Source: Kocuria sp.
GTDB taxonomy: Bacteria > Actinomycetota > Actinomycetes > Actinomycetales > Micrococcaceae
NCBI RefSeq assembly: GCF_030538595.1
Contig: NZ_JAUNTS010000007.1
Location: 1-64,000 of the forward strand
Reading direction: 5' to 3'
DNA: 64,000 nt
Part shown: piece after piece, positions 44,688 through 54,365 of the stretch
How positions within the stretch are numbered: the first letter of the stretch is position 1
Layout of the letters: the number at the start of each line of letters is the position of its first letter
Notes under the pieces: model-generated
The model's input: only the letters and a program-made list of their open reading frames with translations
What the model was told of the DNA's origin: nothing
Database searches by the model: none
Position numbers and translations under genes: made by a program

Positions 44688-45830
44688 ATGACCACCCAGG
44701 AATCCCCCGCACCAGATCCTCGGCCCGGATCAGATCTTGACATTGGACTCGCCGTCAACGGCACTGTGGAGTTGGCCCGTGTACGCCGCAGCGGCTTGGT
44801 GGAGTCACGGCATCTGGGTGCCGCCGTGGTCACGGCCCCTGATGGTCAGACTCTGGCGGTTCTGGGGGACGCGCAGGCCCCCATTTTTGCCCGTTCCGCC
44901 CTGAAACCCTTTCAGACCGCCGCCTCCCTGACCGCAGGTGCCCCCATCCAGTGGGACCAGATTGCGGTGGCCTCCGGTTCACACCAGGCCACCGATGAGC
45001 AGATCGCTTCCGTACGCAGCATCTTGGCCAAGGTGGGGCTGGATGAGTCCGCCCTCCGCTGCCCTGCCGCGGACCGCAGGGGTCGCCCTGCCTCCGCCGA
45101 CGACGCCGGTTCCCCCCTGAACTACGCCTGTTCCGGGAAGCACGCCGCATTTTTGGCCGCGTGCGTGGAGAGCCAGTGGGACACAGAAACCTATTTGGAC
45201 CCGCGTCATCCCCTCCAGCGGGAGGTGGTGGAAACCATCACCCAATTTGCCGGTGCCGAACCGCGTCTGATCGGTACGGACGGGTGCGGTGCACCGCTGC
45301 CCGCAATCACCCTGACCGAACTGGGCCGGATGTATTCAGCCTTGGGTGCAGCTGCGTACAACATTCAGGCAGATGCCCGCCTGGCCACGGTGGCCACCGC
45401 CATGCTGGACTACCCCGAATTTGTGCATGCCCCGGGGCGGGCCAACACGGTGGTCATGGAAGAGCTGGGAGTACTGGCCAAATTCGGCGCGGAGGGTGTG
45501 CTGTGTTTGGCCACCCAAGGTGGCGTGTCTGTAGTCATCAAGTCACTGGACGGCAGCGGGCGAGCAAACCACCTGGTGGGTCTGGAACTGTTGATTGCCG
45601 CGGGCGCAGTGGACGCCGTAGCGGCGCGGACGGTTGCACAACGCCTGACCCCGCCCGTCCTGGGCGGCGATCTGACCGTGGGGGCCTTTGAACTCGGGGA
45701 CGGAGCGCTGACAGCGGTGGAGCATCTGACTGGTCGCGACTCCGAGTCCCAGGGCTCAGAACCACCCCGTACGGATCACGCGGGGAGTTCAGATGCCCCC
45801 CTGGCCGCCGGTGGGGAGTCTGCCACCTGA
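44688..45830 (+). CDS. L-asparaginase II-type (PF06089) asparaginase
   Basis: A 380-residue protein of the thermolabile/Rhizobium-type asparaginase II family, unrelated to E. coli AnsA/AnsB. Signatures are ARSALKPFQ, VASGSHQATDEQ, NYACSGKHAAFLAAC, GTDGCGAPL and FVHAPGRANTVVME. It releases ammonia from asparagine. The last 30 residues are a Ser/Pro/Gly-rich tail. The ATG at 44688 has a GATACT box 6 nt upstream; the longer open frame lies antisense to purD and is rejected. The next gene overlaps by one base. Confidence 0.9.
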   Translation: MTTQESPAPDPRPGSDLDIGLAVNGTVELARVRRSGLVESRHLGAAVVTAPDGQTLAVLGDAQAPIFARSALKPFQTAASLTAGAPIQWDQIAVASGSHQATDEQIASVRSILAKVGLDESALRCPAADRRGRPASADDAGSPLNYACSGKHAAFLAACVESQWDTETYLDPRHPLQREVVETITQFAGAEPRLIGTDGCGAPLPAITLTELGRMYSALGAAAYNIQADARLATVATAMLDYPEFVHAPGRANTVVMEELGVLAKFGAEGVLCLATQGGVSVVIKSLDGSGRANHLVGLELLIAAGAVDAVAARTVAQRLTPPVLGGDLTVGAFELGDGALTAVEHLTGRDSESQGSEPPRTDHAGSSDAPLAAGGESAT

Positions 45831-46243
45831 TGGGACGGCGTCGTATTGATCCGGCGGACGGCACCCTGGCTCTGGCGGCCTGGCGGCAGGCAATGCCCAC
45901 CTCCGAGCCGGAGGATGCCGCCCCGGGCACGGCCGTGATGGCGCCCGTGGACCGCAAGACCCTGGCCACCGCAGTGCGCTTCACCCTGGAGGAACTGGGC
46001 GAGCGCGTCCCCGGCAACAGCGTGGAGGTCCGGGTACCGCCCTTTGGGGTCACCCAGTGCATCCCCGGGCCGCGGCACACCCGTGGCACACCGCCCAATG
46101 TGGTGGAAACAGATGCCGCCACGTGGCTGAAACTCGTCACGGGGCGGCTGACCTGGGACCAAGCGCTGGCCAGCGGGGCGGTCAACGCCTCCGGCACCCG
46201 CGCGGAGTTGGAGACGGTACTGCCCTTGTTCACCGGCTCCTGA
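45830..46243 (+). CDS. Sterol carrier family protein (bacterial SCP ortholog)
   Basis: A 137-residue protein with VEVRVPPFGVTQCIPGPRHTRGTPPNVVETDAATWLKL, the signature of the bacterial SCP-ortholog family, commonly found near purF in actinobacteria. SCP-2 folds bind lipids, but the bacterial role is not known. The ATG shares one base with the asparaginase stop (TGATG), so translation is coupled. Confidence 0.85.
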   Translation: MGRRRIDPADGTLALAAWRQAMPTSEPEDAAPGTAVMAPVDRKTLATAVRFTLEELGERVPGNSVEVRVPPFGVTQCIPGPRHTRGTPPNVVETDAATWLKLVTGRLTWDQALASGAVNASGTRAELETVLPLFTGS

Positions 46244-46326
46244 ACACTGTTCCCCGGCTCCTGATCGCTGCGGAACCCGCACCACCCAGGACCGGAAACC
46301 CTCAGAAGGAACCCGGCAAGTCGCGT

Positions 46327-46332
46327 TAAGCT
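46327..46332 (+). promoter_or_regulatory. Putative leaderless -10 box of the membrane protein before purF
   Basis: TAAGCT lies 7 nt before the ATG at 46340 and is the same hexamer as upstream of the PBP and TetR genes. Confidence 0.4.
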
Positions 46333-46339
46333 GGCCTTC

Positions 46340-46786
46340 ATGGTTCCCGCCGATCAGCCCAACCAACAGCACTCTGAGAACAACCCGCTGGATTCCCACC
46401 CCGAGCCAGCGGAGACCGCGCACAACTCGCACCGTTCAGAGACCGTCACGTACCGCCGAGCACCCAAGCTGCCCGTCTTCCTGATCTTGGGAGGTGCCCT
46501 GGGCGCTGTTCTGGGCCTCTTCGTGGGAGTTTTCGGCGCAGGCAATGCCATGTTCACCACCGGCCAGGTGGTGGGCTACATGATCGCCATTTTCACGCTT
46601 CTGGGTTTCTCCGTGGGCGCCGTCGTCGCGTTGATTCTGGATCGCATGTCCCTGAAACGGGCACAAGAACTGGATGCCCAGGTTCAGATCCATTCCACAG
46701 CGCACCGGGCCACCGAACCGGAGCAGGACAGGGGTGGGGACCCAGATCCGCAGGCTCCCACCACGGCTCCGGACGTGAGAGACTGA
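46340..46786 (+). CDS. Small two-helix membrane protein of unknown function
   Basis: A 148-residue protein: polar N-terminus of about 45 residues, two transmembrane helices (LPVFLILGGALGAVLGLFVGV and VGYMIAIFTLLGFSVGAVVA) and a charged cytoplasmic tail. Glycine zippers in both helices suggest tight packing or oligomers. No catalytic motif is visible. It ends 4 bp before purF and probably forms an operon with it. Similar small membrane proteins precede purF in other Micrococcales. Confidence 0.75.
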   Translation: MVPADQPNQQHSENNPLDSHPEPAETAHNSHRSETVTYRRAPKLPVFLILGGALGAVLGLFVGVFGAGNAMFTTGQVVGYMIAIFTLLGFSVGAVVALILDRMSLKRAQELDAQVQIHSTAHRATEPEQDRGGDPDPQAPTTAPDVRD

Positions 46787-46790
46787 CGCC

Positions 46791-48323
46791 GTGGCGCGCC
46801 CCGATGGAAAGCTGAGTTTTGAAACTTACCCCGGTGAAAAATCACCCCAGGACGAATGCGGTGTGTTCGGCGTCTGGGCCCCGGGGGAAGACGTTGCCAA
46901 ACTGGCCTACTACGGCCTGTACGCGCTGCAACATCGCGGGCAGGAGTCCGCAGGCATTGCCACCTCAACGGGTTCCCGGATCAACGTCTACAAGGACATG
47001 GGGCTGGTCTCCCAAGTTTTTGATGAAGCCACGCTCAACACCCTGACCGGACACATTGCCGTGGGGCACTGCCGCTACTCCACCACAGGTGGTTCGCACT
47101 GGGCCAATGCCCAGCCCACACTGGGCGGCACCCCGCACGGCACCGTGGCCCTGGCTCACAACGGGAACCTGACCAACTCGGCCAATCTGTACGACTCACT
47201 GATTGACAAGTCAGGGTTCCCCTCCCGCGGTGAAATGGCCATGGGCAACACCACCGACACCGCGTTGGTCACTTCCCTGCTGGCCGAGCACCCCCACGGG
47301 TCCTTGGAAGAAGCCGCAATGGCTCTGCTGCCGCAGTTGGTGGGCTCCTTCTGCCTGACCTTCATGGACGAACAGACGCTGTATGCCGCACGAGACCCCC
47401 AAGGCATCCGGCCCCTGGTGCTGGGACGCCTGGAACGCGGGTGGGTGGTGGCCTCAGAAACCGCAGCCCTGGACATTGTGGGCGCCTCCTTTGTCCGCGA
47501 GGTGGAACCCGGAGAGTTCCTGGCCATTGACCAGGACGGCCTGCGCTCCCAACGCTTTGCCGAAACCCGGCGGGCCGCCTGTGTTTTTGAGTACGTCTAC
47601 CTGGCCAGGCCGGACACCTCCATTCACGGACGCTCCGTGTACGAATCCCGCGTGGAGATGGGCCGCCAACTGGCCCATGAACATACCGTGGAGGCGGACC
47701 TGGTCATGCCAACCCCGGAATCCGGCACCCCCGCAGCCATTGGTTACGCGGAAGCCTCCGGGATTCCGTTCGGCAACGGCCTGGTCAAGAACGCCTACGT
47801 GGGGCGCACCTTCATCCAGCCCTCGGACACCATCCGGCAGTTGGGCATCCGGCTCAAACTCAATCCGCTCAAAGACGTGGTGGCAGGCAAACGCCTGGTG
47901 GTGGTGGATGACTCCATTGTCCGGGGGAACACCCAACGGGCGCTGGTGCGGATGCTGCGGGAAGCAGGTGCGGCAGAGATTCACGTCCGGATTTCCTCAC
48001 CGCCCATCAAATGGCCGTGCTTCTACGGCATTGACTTTGCCTCCCGGGCCGAGCTGATTGCCAATGGGCTGGCCGTGGAGGACATCCGCGAGTCATTAGG
48101 TGCCGACTCACTGGGCTACATTTCCGAAGACGGCATGGTGGCGGCCACGCAACAGAAGCCCCATGAACTGTGCACCGCGTGCTTCTCCGGACGTTATCCA
48201 ACGCAGCTTCCAGCCGCTGAGGACCTGGGCAAGTCCGTGGTGGAGACCCGCCGCAGGCCCAGCCTCCCGGCTGCAGCCAACGACGTCGAAATTCATTCCG
48301 CCCAGCCCGCCACCGAGCAGTGA
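46791..48323 (+). CDS. purF: Amidophosphoribosyltransferase
   Basis: A 510-residue first enzyme of purine synthesis: makes phosphoribosylamine from PRPP and glutamine. A 22-residue propeptide precedes the N-terminal nucleophile C23 (DE-CGVFGVWAPG), as in the Bacillus-type enzyme. The glutaminase domain has LQHRGQESAGIAT and GHCRYSTTG; the PRTase domain has LVVVDDSIVRGNT. Cysteines near the C-terminus (C-T-A-C-F) could be part of the 4Fe-4S ligand set of this class. GTG start. purM follows after 10 bp. Confidence 0.96.
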   Translation: MARPDGKLSFETYPGEKSPQDECGVFGVWAPGEDVAKLAYYGLYALQHRGQESAGIATSTGSRINVYKDMGLVSQVFDEATLNTLTGHIAVGHCRYSTTGGSHWANAQPTLGGTPHGTVALAHNGNLTNSANLYDSLIDKSGFPSRGEMAMGNTTDTALVTSLLAEHPHGSLEEAAMALLPQLVGSFCLTFMDEQTLYAARDPQGIRPLVLGRLERGWVVASETAALDIVGASFVREVEPGEFLAIDQDGLRSQRFAETRRAACVFEYVYLARPDTSIHGRSVYESRVEMGRQLAHEHTVEADLVMPTPESGTPAAIGYAEASGIPFGNGLVKNAYVGRTFIQPSDTIRQLGIRLKLNPLKDVVAGKRLVVVDDSIVRGNTQRALVRMLREAGAAEIHVRISSPPIKWPCFYGIDFASRAELIANGLAVEDIRESLGADSLGYISEDGMVAATQQKPHELCTACFSGRYPTQLPAAEDLGKSVVETRRRPSLPAAANDVEIHSAQPATEQ

Positions 48324-48333
48324 GGACACCGCG

Positions 48334-49491
48334 GTGACCGAACCCACCAACTCCCAGCAGTCCATCACCTACGCCGAATCGGGTGTGGACGTAGAGGCCG
48401 GGGACCGCGCCGTCGAGCTGATGAAATCGGCGATCAAGGCAACGCACAGTGATCAGGTGATCGGTGGCGTTGGCGGTTTTGCCGGGTTGTTCGATGCTTC
48501 CGCCCTGACCGGCTACCGGCGGCCCTATCTGGCGACCTCCACGGACGGGGTGGGCACCAAAGTGGCCATTGCGCAGGCTTTGGATGTTCACCACACCATC
48601 GGGTGGGATCTGGTGGGCATGGTGGTTGACGACATCGTGGTGGTTGGCGCCAAACCGCTGTTCATGACCGATTACATTGCCACCGGCAAAGTTGTTCCGG
48701 AGCGGGTGGCTGACATTGTCCGCGGTATCGCCGGCGCCTGCTCCGCCGCCGGAACAGCTCTGGTGGGTGGGGAAACTGCGGAACATCCGGGCTTGCTGCG
48801 ACCGGATGAGTACGACGTCGCAGGCGCTGCCACCGGTGTGGTGGAAGCCGATGAGTTGCTGGGACCCCACCGTGTGGCCGCCGGTGATGTGCTGATCGGG
48901 ATGGCTTCCTCCGGGCTGCACTCCAACGGCTATTCGCTGGTACGCCGCGTGGTGAGTGTGGCCGGTTGGTCCTTGGACCGTGACGTTCCGGAGCTGGGCC
49001 GCTCCCTGGGTGAAGAGCTCCTGGAGCCCACCCGCGTGTACGCCGCTGATGTGCTGGATCTGGCAAGCACCTTCCCCGTCAATGACTCCTCCGGACAGAC
49101 CGGTCACGGTGTTCGAGCCTTCACGCATGTGACCGGTGGTGGTCTGGCAGCCAACCTGGCCCGCGTGCTTCCGGCGGGCCTCACCGCCACGGTGGACCGA
49201 GGCACCTGGTCCCTGCCCCCGGTGTTCCAGCTGGTCTCCACGTTGGGCAATGTTCCACTGGCCGATCTGGAGCGGACGCTAAATCTAGGGGTCGGCATGA
49301 TCGCGGTGGTGGATGGCTCCGTGGCGGATGCAGCTGTCAAACACTTGGAAGAGCGTGGAGTGCCCGCCTGGATCTTGGGTTCCGTGGAGGCAACGGACCC
49401 GGCTGCAATGGGCACTGGCCCCGACTGGGTTCAGGGCGCCAAGGGCGTGGACGGCGGGGTGGTCCACATGACGGGCACCTACACCAGCTAA
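48334..49491 (+). CDS. purM: Phosphoribosylformylglycinamidine cyclo-ligase (AIR synthetase)
   Basis: A 385-residue enzyme that closes the imidazole ring (FGAM to AIR) with ATP. Motifs are LATSTDGVGTKVAIA, DLVGMVVDDIVVVGAKPLFMTDYIA, LVGGETAEHPG, SSGLHSNGYSLVR and THVTGGGLAANLARVLP. The GTG at 48334 follows TGAGGA, formed partly by the purF stop, with 7-nt spacing. Last gene of the purF operon; a palindrome and a bidirectional terminator follow. Confidence 0.96.
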   Translation: MTEPTNSQQSITYAESGVDVEAGDRAVELMKSAIKATHSDQVIGGVGGFAGLFDASALTGYRRPYLATSTDGVGTKVAIAQALDVHHTIGWDLVGMVVDDIVVVGAKPLFMTDYIATGKVVPERVADIVRGIAGACSAAGTALVGGETAEHPGLLRPDEYDVAGAATGVVEADELLGPHRVAAGDVLIGMASSGLHSNGYSLVRRVVSVAGWSLDRDVPELGRSLGEELLEPTRVYAADVLDLASTFPVNDSSGQTGHGVRAFTHVTGGGLAANLARVLPAGLTATVDRGTWSLPPVFQLVSTLGNVPLADLERTLNLGVGMIAVVDGSVADAAVKHLEERGVPAWILGSVEATDPAAMGTGPDWVQGAKGVDGGVVHMTGTYTS

Positions 49492-49518
49492 CCCGCCCTC
49501 CCCTTCCCCCTTCCCCTC

Positions 49519-49581
49519 CGCCGAAATCATGGTTTGGCTGGAAAAAGAGCCCAAAAATTGGGTCAAACCATGATTTCGGCG
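49519..49581. repeat. Palindrome between purM and the DUF3073 gene
   Basis: CGCCGAAATCATGGTTTG (49519-49536) and its exact complement (49564-49581) enclose a 27-nt loop that contains a smaller CCCAA/TTGGG hairpin. It stands just before a separate, classical terminator, so it is not needed for termination. Confidence 0.75.
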
Positions 49582-49596
49582 GGGGAGGAGGGCAGG

Positions 49597-49631
49597 AAAA
49601 AGGGGGGCCACCAGGTGGCCCCCCTTTTTTT
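49597..49631. terminator. Bidirectional intrinsic terminator purM / DUF3073
   Basis: A GC-only stem (GGGGGGCCA/TGGCCCCCC) with a CCAGG loop is flanked by an A-run on the left and seven T on the right, the best intrinsic terminator in the window, usable from both strands. Confidence 0.9.
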
Positions 49632-49639
49632 ACAGCGCG

Positions 49640-49849
49640 TCAGCGGTAGTCGTCGTCGGAGTCGTACCCCGAATCCTCCGAGTAGTCATCACCATCGGTG
49701 AAGTCATCACTGTAGGGAGTCACCGCCGGTCCGCTGTTACCGGACTGCCGTAATTCCCGTTGCAGGGCGGAGTAATCGGTCTGCGGGCTGAAGTATTTCA
49801 TCTCCCGCGCTTGTCGCGTTGCCTTCGCCTTTTGACGGCCGCGCCCCAT
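49640..49849 (-). CDS. DUF3073 domain-containing protein
   Basis: A 69-residue protein that begins MGRGRQKAKATRQAREMKY and has FSPQTDYSALQREL, the diagnostic DUF3073 core, then an acidic Asp/Ser/Tyr-rich tail (DDYSEDSGYDSDDDYR). Widespread in actinobacteria next to purM; the function is unknown. A basic head and acidic tail suggest nucleic-acid or ribosome association, which is only inference. GAGGGGG lies about 9 nt before the ATG. Confidence 0.92.
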   Translation of the reverse strand: MGRGRQKAKATRQAREMKYFSPQTDYSALQRELRQSGNSGPAVTPYSDDFTDGDDYSEDSGYDSDDDYR

Positions 49850-50020
49850 GAGCGTGACCCCCTCTGTCTCTCGGTCCCGGTCGGCGGTACGTTTGGCACA
49901 CAATACGGCCCCGGTTGTTTTCAGTCTGTGTCGTGGCCCCAGCGTACACGTTCGCGCCGCGCGGCTCGACTCCCATGCATCCGCAATCTGCGAACACCCA
50001 GGTGCCGAGCCGCGCACGGC

Positions 50021-52690
50021 TCACCCCTGTGCGTGCTGGTCCCCGCCCTGATCTTCGGTGTCAACGACGCCGCCCGGCTGAGTCTGGTCTGCATCATCAC
50101 CAGCCGTGACAATCAAGCCGTCCTCCGCCACATCAGGATTGACGTCCACCCGCACGGTGTCACCATCCGTGATGGCGCCCGAGAGCAGACCCTTGGCCAG
50201 TTTGTCGCCAATCTCACGCTGGACCAGGCGCCGCAGCGGACGGGCACCGTAGGCGGGATCATATCCAGCCAGACCCAGCCACTCCGTGGCCGCTGGAGTG
50301 ACATCCAGGCGCAACCGGCGCTGCGCCAAACGCTGCGCCAGGTGGCGAATCTGAATGTCCACGATCTTGGACAGATCCTCCGTGGAGAGCGGGTCAAACA
50401 TGATCACTTCATCCAACCGGTTCAGGAACTCCGGCTTGAAGGAAGCATTGACCACGTTCATCACGGCGTCCTTCTTGGCGCGATCATCCAGGGCTGGATC
50501 AACCAGAAATTGACTACCCAAGTTGGAGGTCAAGATCAGGATGGTGTTGCGGAAATCCACGGTGCGGCCCTGACCATCCGTCAGCCTGCCGTCATCCAGC
50601 ACCTGCAGCAAGATGTCAAAGACCTCCGGGTGGGCCTTCTCCACTTCATCCAGCAGCACCACCGAATACGGACGACGCCGCACGGCTTCCGTCAGCTGTC
50701 CGCCCTCCTCATAGCCGACGTAACCGGGAGGGGCACCGACCAGTCGAGCCACAGAGTGCTTCTCCGCGTACTCGGACATGTCAATGCGAATCAACGCGCG
50801 TTCGTCGTCGAACTGGAATTCAGCCAGCGACTTGGCCAACTCGGTTTTGCCCACGCCCGTGGGACCCAAGAACAGGAACGATCCGATGGGCCGATCCGGA
50901 TCCGCGATCCCGGCGCGGGAACGCCGCACGGCATCTGCCACAGCCACCACGGCCTCCGCCTGGCCGATCAACCGCTGCCCCAGACGCTCCTCCATGTGCA
51001 TGAGCTTTTCGGTTTCGCCCTGCAACATGCGCCCGGCGGGGATGCCAGTCCAGGCGGAGATCACTTCAGCAATGTCATCCGCGGTGACCTCCTCAGACAC
51101 CATGGATTCACGATCAGCTTCAGCACTTTCCTGTTCCTGCGCCACATCCAGCTGTTTCTGCAGGCCGGGGATTTCCCCGTACAGCAGACGCGATGCCTCG
51201 CCAAGATCGCCGCCACGTTGGGCACGTTCGGCCTGGGAACGCAGTTCGTCGATCTTGGCTTTGAGGTCACCCACACGGTTCAGGCCGGCTTTTTCCTGTT
51301 CCCATCGGGCGTTCAAGGAATCCAGCTCCGCCTGCTTGTCCGCCTTGTCCTTGCGCAACGCAGCCAGACGCTCCACGGAGGCAGGGTCGGTTTCATCCTT
51401 CAGTGCCAACTCCTCCATGGTCAGGCGGTCCACCTGACGGCGCAGCTGGTCAATCTCCTCCGGTGCGGAATCAATTTCCATGCGCAACCTGGATGCGGCC
51501 TCATCCACCAGATCAATGGCCTTGTCCGGCAGCTGGCGCCCCGGAATGAACCGGTTGGACAGGGAGGCTGCGGCCACCAAAGCAGAATCGGCAATCTGCA
51601 CCTTGTGGTGGGCTTCATACCGTTCTTTGAGTCCGCGCAGGATGGCCACGGTGTCCTCCACCGACGGCTCCCCCACATAGACCTGCTGGAAGCGCCGCTC
51701 CAGTGCGGCATCCTTCTCAATGTTTTCCCGGTACTCGTCCAGGGTGGTGGCACCGATCAGGCGCAGTTCACCGCGGGCCAGCATGGGCTTGAGCATGTTG
51801 CCGGCATCCATGGACCCGTCTGAGGAACCACCGGCACCCACTACGGTGTGCAGTTCGTCAATGAAGGTCACCACTTGGCCCTCTGAACCCTTGATTTCAT
51901 CCAGGACGGCCTTCAAGCGTTCCTCGAACTCGCCGCGGTACTTGGCCCCGGCCACCATGGACCCCAGGTCCAGGCTGATCAGGGTCTTGCCGCGCAAAGT
52001 CTCCGGGACATCCCCCTCAACCATGCGCTGGGCCAGCCCCTCAACGACGGCGGTCTTCCCCACTCCCGGTTCACCGATCAGCACGGGGTTGTTCTTGGTC
52101 CGGCGCGAGAGCACCTGCACCACCCGGCGGATCTCCGAGTCACGGCCGATCACGGGGTCCAGCTTGCCCTCACGAGCGATGGCCGTCAGATCAGTGCCGT
52201 ATTTTTCCAGAGCTTGGAAGGTGCCCTCTGGGTCCGGGCTGGTCACGCGTCGGTCGCCGCGAACGGCCGGAATGGTGTCCTTGATGACTTTGGCCGTGGC
52301 GCCCGCCTCAGCCAAGAGATTGGATGCGGAACTGTCCACCTCCGCCAAGCCGTAGAGCAGGTGCTCGGTGGAGACGTATTCATCTCCCAAACTTTGCGCA
52401 AATTTTTCAGCAGTTTGGATCACCGCAAGGCTTGCGCGGTTGAACTGAGCCTGCGCCGCAGTGGAACCGGTTGCAGAAGGCAGGGCGGACACCGCCCGGG
52501 CGGTCTGGCCCGCCAAGGCTGCCACGTCCACACCGGCAGCGGAGAGAACGGCGTCCGCTACGCCGTCGCGCTGCTCCACCAGTGCCTTGAGTAGATGGAT
52601 GGGTTCAATCTGGGGATTACCTGCTGCAGATGCTTCCGTGGCTGCGGTGCTGACGGCCTCTTGCGAGCGTGTGGTGAGCTTGGTGTCCAT
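50021..52690 (-). CDS. clpB: ATP-dependent disaggregase ClpB
   Basis: An 889-residue AAA+ chaperone that, with DnaK, solubilises protein aggregates after heat stress. An N-terminal double-Clp domain is followed by NBD1 (GEPGVGKT, K212), the coiled-coil middle domain (about residues 400-530) and NBD2 (GPTGVGKT, K615), with GYVGYEEGG as the pore loop and no ClpP-binding IGF loop. The ATG has AAGGAGTGAC at good spacing; the longer frame is rejected. The C-terminus is acidic and His/Gln-rich. A degenerate HspR-type motif lies upstream. Confidence 0.96.
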   Translation of the reverse strand: MDTKLTTRSQEAVSTAATEASAAGNPQIEPIHLLKALVEQRDGVADAVLSAAGVDVAALAGQTARAVSALPSATGSTAAQAQFNRASLAVIQTAEKFAQSLGDEYVSTEHLLYGLAEVDSSASNLLAEAGATAKVIKDTIPAVRGDRRVTSPDPEGTFQALEKYGTDLTAIAREGKLDPVIGRDSEIRRVVQVLSRRTKNNPVLIGEPGVGKTAVVEGLAQRMVEGDVPETLRGKTLISLDLGSMVAGAKYRGEFEERLKAVLDEIKGSEGQVVTFIDELHTVVGAGGSSDGSMDAGNMLKPMLARGELRLIGATTLDEYRENIEKDAALERRFQQVYVGEPSVEDTVAILRGLKERYEAHHKVQIADSALVAAASLSNRFIPGRQLPDKAIDLVDEAASRLRMEIDSAPEEIDQLRRQVDRLTMEELALKDETDPASVERLAALRKDKADKQAELDSLNARWEQEKAGLNRVGDLKAKIDELRSQAERAQRGGDLGEASRLLYGEIPGLQKQLDVAQEQESAEADRESMVSEEVTADDIAEVISAWTGIPAGRMLQGETEKLMHMEERLGQRLIGQAEAVVAVADAVRRSRAGIADPDRPIGSFLFLGPTGVGKTELAKSLAEFQFDDERALIRIDMSEYAEKHSVARLVGAPPGYVGYEEGGQLTEAVRRRPYSVVLLDEVEKAHPEVFDILLQVLDDGRLTDGQGRTVDFRNTILILTSNLGSQFLVDPALDDRAKKDAVMNVVNASFKPEFLNRLDEVIMFDPLSTEDLSKIVDIQIRHLAQRLAQRRLRLDVTPAATEWLGLAGYDPAYGARPLRRLVQREIGDKLAKGLLSGAITDGDTVRVDVNPDVAEDGLIVTAGDDADQTQPGGVVDTEDQGGDQHAQG

Positions 52691-52765
52691 GTCACTCCTT
52701 GTCTGATGGTTCGCCGGTGCTCGTGGCACCAACAGACCAACAGTTGGAGTGGTGCCTATTTCATA

Positions 52766-52786
52766 GTTGAGTCTACTGGTATCAAC
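52766..52786. promoter_or_regulatory. Candidate HAIR-like (HspR) operator upstream of clpB
   Basis: GTTGAGT-N7-TATCAAC resembles the HAIR consensus CTTGAGT-N7-ACTCAAG: left half 6/7, right half 4/7. A further ACTCAA lies at 52804-52809. On the minus strand TTGATA (a possible -35) overlaps the site and TATGAA follows. HspR itself is not in this window. Confidence 0.35.
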
Positions 52787-52943
52787 TTTCTTTCGCTAGA
52801 AGCACTCAAAAATTACAATGTGATGCGCGTCAACTCAGCCCACCCATGCGCCGAGCACCACCGGAAACTCTTTGAACGCGGCAGATGCGTTTCCACGTGC
52901 TCTAAAGCGCACTCCGCGCGTCAAAAGCTCTGGCCCCAGCGGC

Positions 52944-52973
52944 CCAGGCGCCGGATCACGCCCCGGGGCCTGG
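52944..52973 (-). terminator. Stem-loop after the phosphatidyltransferase gene
   Basis: CCAGGCGCCGG (52944-52954) pairs with CCGGGGCCTGG (52963-52973), 10 of 11 bp, with an 8-nt loop, immediately after the minus-strand stop. A weak T-rich stretch (GCTTTTGA) follows further on. Confidence 0.55.
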
Positions 52974-53600
52974 CTACCCGCGGAAACGACGGCGCCCCAG
53001 CCAAGCCAGGCGCACGTACATCACACCCGTGATGATGTGAATGAACGCGCCAACTTCCACGCACACCACACCAATGACTCCGAGTGCAGGCTGCGCAAAG
53101 GCGGGACCGGCCAGGACCGCCACTACTCCCACCATGGTCAAGGCCGTGCGGAATTTGCCGATCCAATTGACCTTCATGGCGTCATGGGCATCCAGGACCA
53201 GGATGATCACCAGCAGCATCAGATCCACGCTGGCAATGATCACAATGGCCCACCAGGGCAAAAGCCCCTCCCACGCAAGAGCTATCACCACCAGGCCCAG
53301 ACCCAACCGGTCCGCCAGGGGGTCGAATTTGGCACCGATCGCGCTGTACTGATCCAGCAGGCGGGCCAAGAAACCGTCCACCCAGTCCGTCAGACTGAAA
53401 ATTGCCACCAAGGTCAACGGCAGCCATGGGCGTTCATCAATGAAGAAGATGGAAGCCACGGCCGGGATGATCAACACAAAGCGCAGCAGAGTGAACAGAT
53501 TTGGGATGGTCCACAAGCCGCTGTCGCGGTGGTCAGCAGTCTCCGCACCCGCAGGTGGTGGCACCAGACCGTCCCGCACCGCCTTACGAATACCGATCAT
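52974..53600 (-). CDS. CDP-alcohol phosphatidyltransferase family membrane protein
   Basis: A 208-residue protein with about six transmembrane segments and the full catalytic motif D-x2-DG-x2-AR-x8-G-x3-D-x3-D, read as TDWVDGFLARLLDQYSAIGAKFDPLADR. Enzymes of this class transfer a phosphatidyl group from CDP-diacylglycerol to an alcohol such as glycerol-3-phosphate or inositol phosphate; the acceptor is not evident. The ATG overlaps the upstream gene by 4 bp (ATGA). Confidence 0.88.
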   Translation of the reverse strand: MIGIRKAVRDGLVPPPAGAETADHRDSGLWTIPNLFTLLRFVLIIPAVASIFFIDERPWLPLTLVAIFSLTDWVDGFLARLLDQYSAIGAKFDPLADRLGLGLVVIALAWEGLLPWWAIVIIASVDLMLLVIILVLDAHDAMKVNWIGKFRTALTMVGVVAVLAGPAFAQPALGVIGVVCVEVGAFIHIITGVMYVRLAWLGRRRFRG

Positions 53601-54250
53601 CGGGATTCCCCGTATTCCCGGGCGAACTCGGCCGGGTCACGAAAAGAGCTGACCCACTGCTGGCGCAAGCGGTCCTCTTCATCGGGATCGAGTTCCAGAG
53701 TGTCGCCGCGCAAGCGTGCTTTGGTGGCCCGCACATCCAGTGCGGCACTGAGGACCGCACCGGCGGCAGCCGCGAAGGTCAAAACCCCCACCGTATTAGC
53801 AAACCCGGCGCTCAACCCCACGGCATCGGGGCCTGCCGCCGCCATGAACAAGGACTGACCCCGGCCATCAATGAGGTCCGGTAGGAAAAAGCCCAGGACC
53901 ACAGCACCAACCCACGCGCAGATCGTCAGGATGGTGGTCACGGGAGCCGCCAGGCGCGGCCTGTGGTGAGCCGACTCCATCAAGACCAATGCCGCAGAAA
54001 TCCACAACAGGAGCCCCAAGGGCGCAGCCAATGCACCGAGCCAGATGAAGGCACGCTCACCGGGACCACCCAGAGGCACGGAAGCCAACACCAGCCAAGC
54101 CGCCAGCACCAAAGGTACGAATGGAGCCACAACGGGCACCACTTTCTGCACCACGCCACCGCGGCGATCCGTGAAGATCACCGGAAAATCCCCATCAGAT
54201 TCAGGCGCGGAGTCAGATGAGCGAGTCATGGCCACAGGGTCGGTTGGCAT
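53597..54250 (-). CDS. Four-helix membrane protein of unknown function
   Basis: A 217-residue protein. A polar N-terminus of about 30 residues is followed by four to five transmembrane segments (PVVAPFVPLVLAAWLVLASV, FIWLGALAAPLGLLLWISAA, a third near ILTICAWVGAVVLGFFLP, a fourth near TVGVLTFAAAAGAVLSAAL) and a charged C-terminal tail. No known motif was recognised. It is translationally coupled to the phosphatidyltransferase gene, which suggests a lipid-related role. TAGAAT lies 6 nt before the ATG. Confidence 0.75.
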   Translation of the reverse strand: MPTDPVAMTRSSDSAPESDGDFPVIFTDRRGGVVQKVVPVVAPFVPLVLAAWLVLASVPLGGPGERAFIWLGALAAPLGLLLWISAALVLMESAHHRPRLAAPVTTILTICAWVGAVVLGFFLPDLIDGRGQSLFMAAAGPDAVGLSAGFANTVGVLTFAAAAGAVLSAALDVRATKARLRGDTLELDPDEEDRLRQQWVSSFRDPAEFAREYGESR

Positions 54251-54256
54251 GGCTCA

Positions 54257-54262
54257 ATTCTA
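54257..54262 (-). promoter_or_regulatory. Putative leaderless -10 box of the membrane protein/phosphatidyltransferase operon
   Basis: TAGAAT lies 6 nt before the ATG at 54250 on the minus strand; no ribosome binding site is visible. Confidence 0.4.
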
Positions 54263-54365
54263 CGAACCTGCGCCGACAACACAGCCACGTCGTGTCACAC
54301 AGCACCTCCCATCCCCCGAATCCCCGCCCTCCTGACCTGCGGCGTACAGCACATGTCAGCACACC

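Noticed and set aside
49519-49581. The palindrome after purM as the terminator of purM
   Set aside because: A classical bidirectional terminator with a U-tract lies directly beyond it at 49597-49631, so the palindrome was annotated as a repeat.
49760-51823. A 687-codon plus-strand open frame opposite clpB
   Set aside because: It is the antisense shadow of clpB: His/Gln/Gly-rich translation without domains, while the minus strand encodes a complete ClpB.
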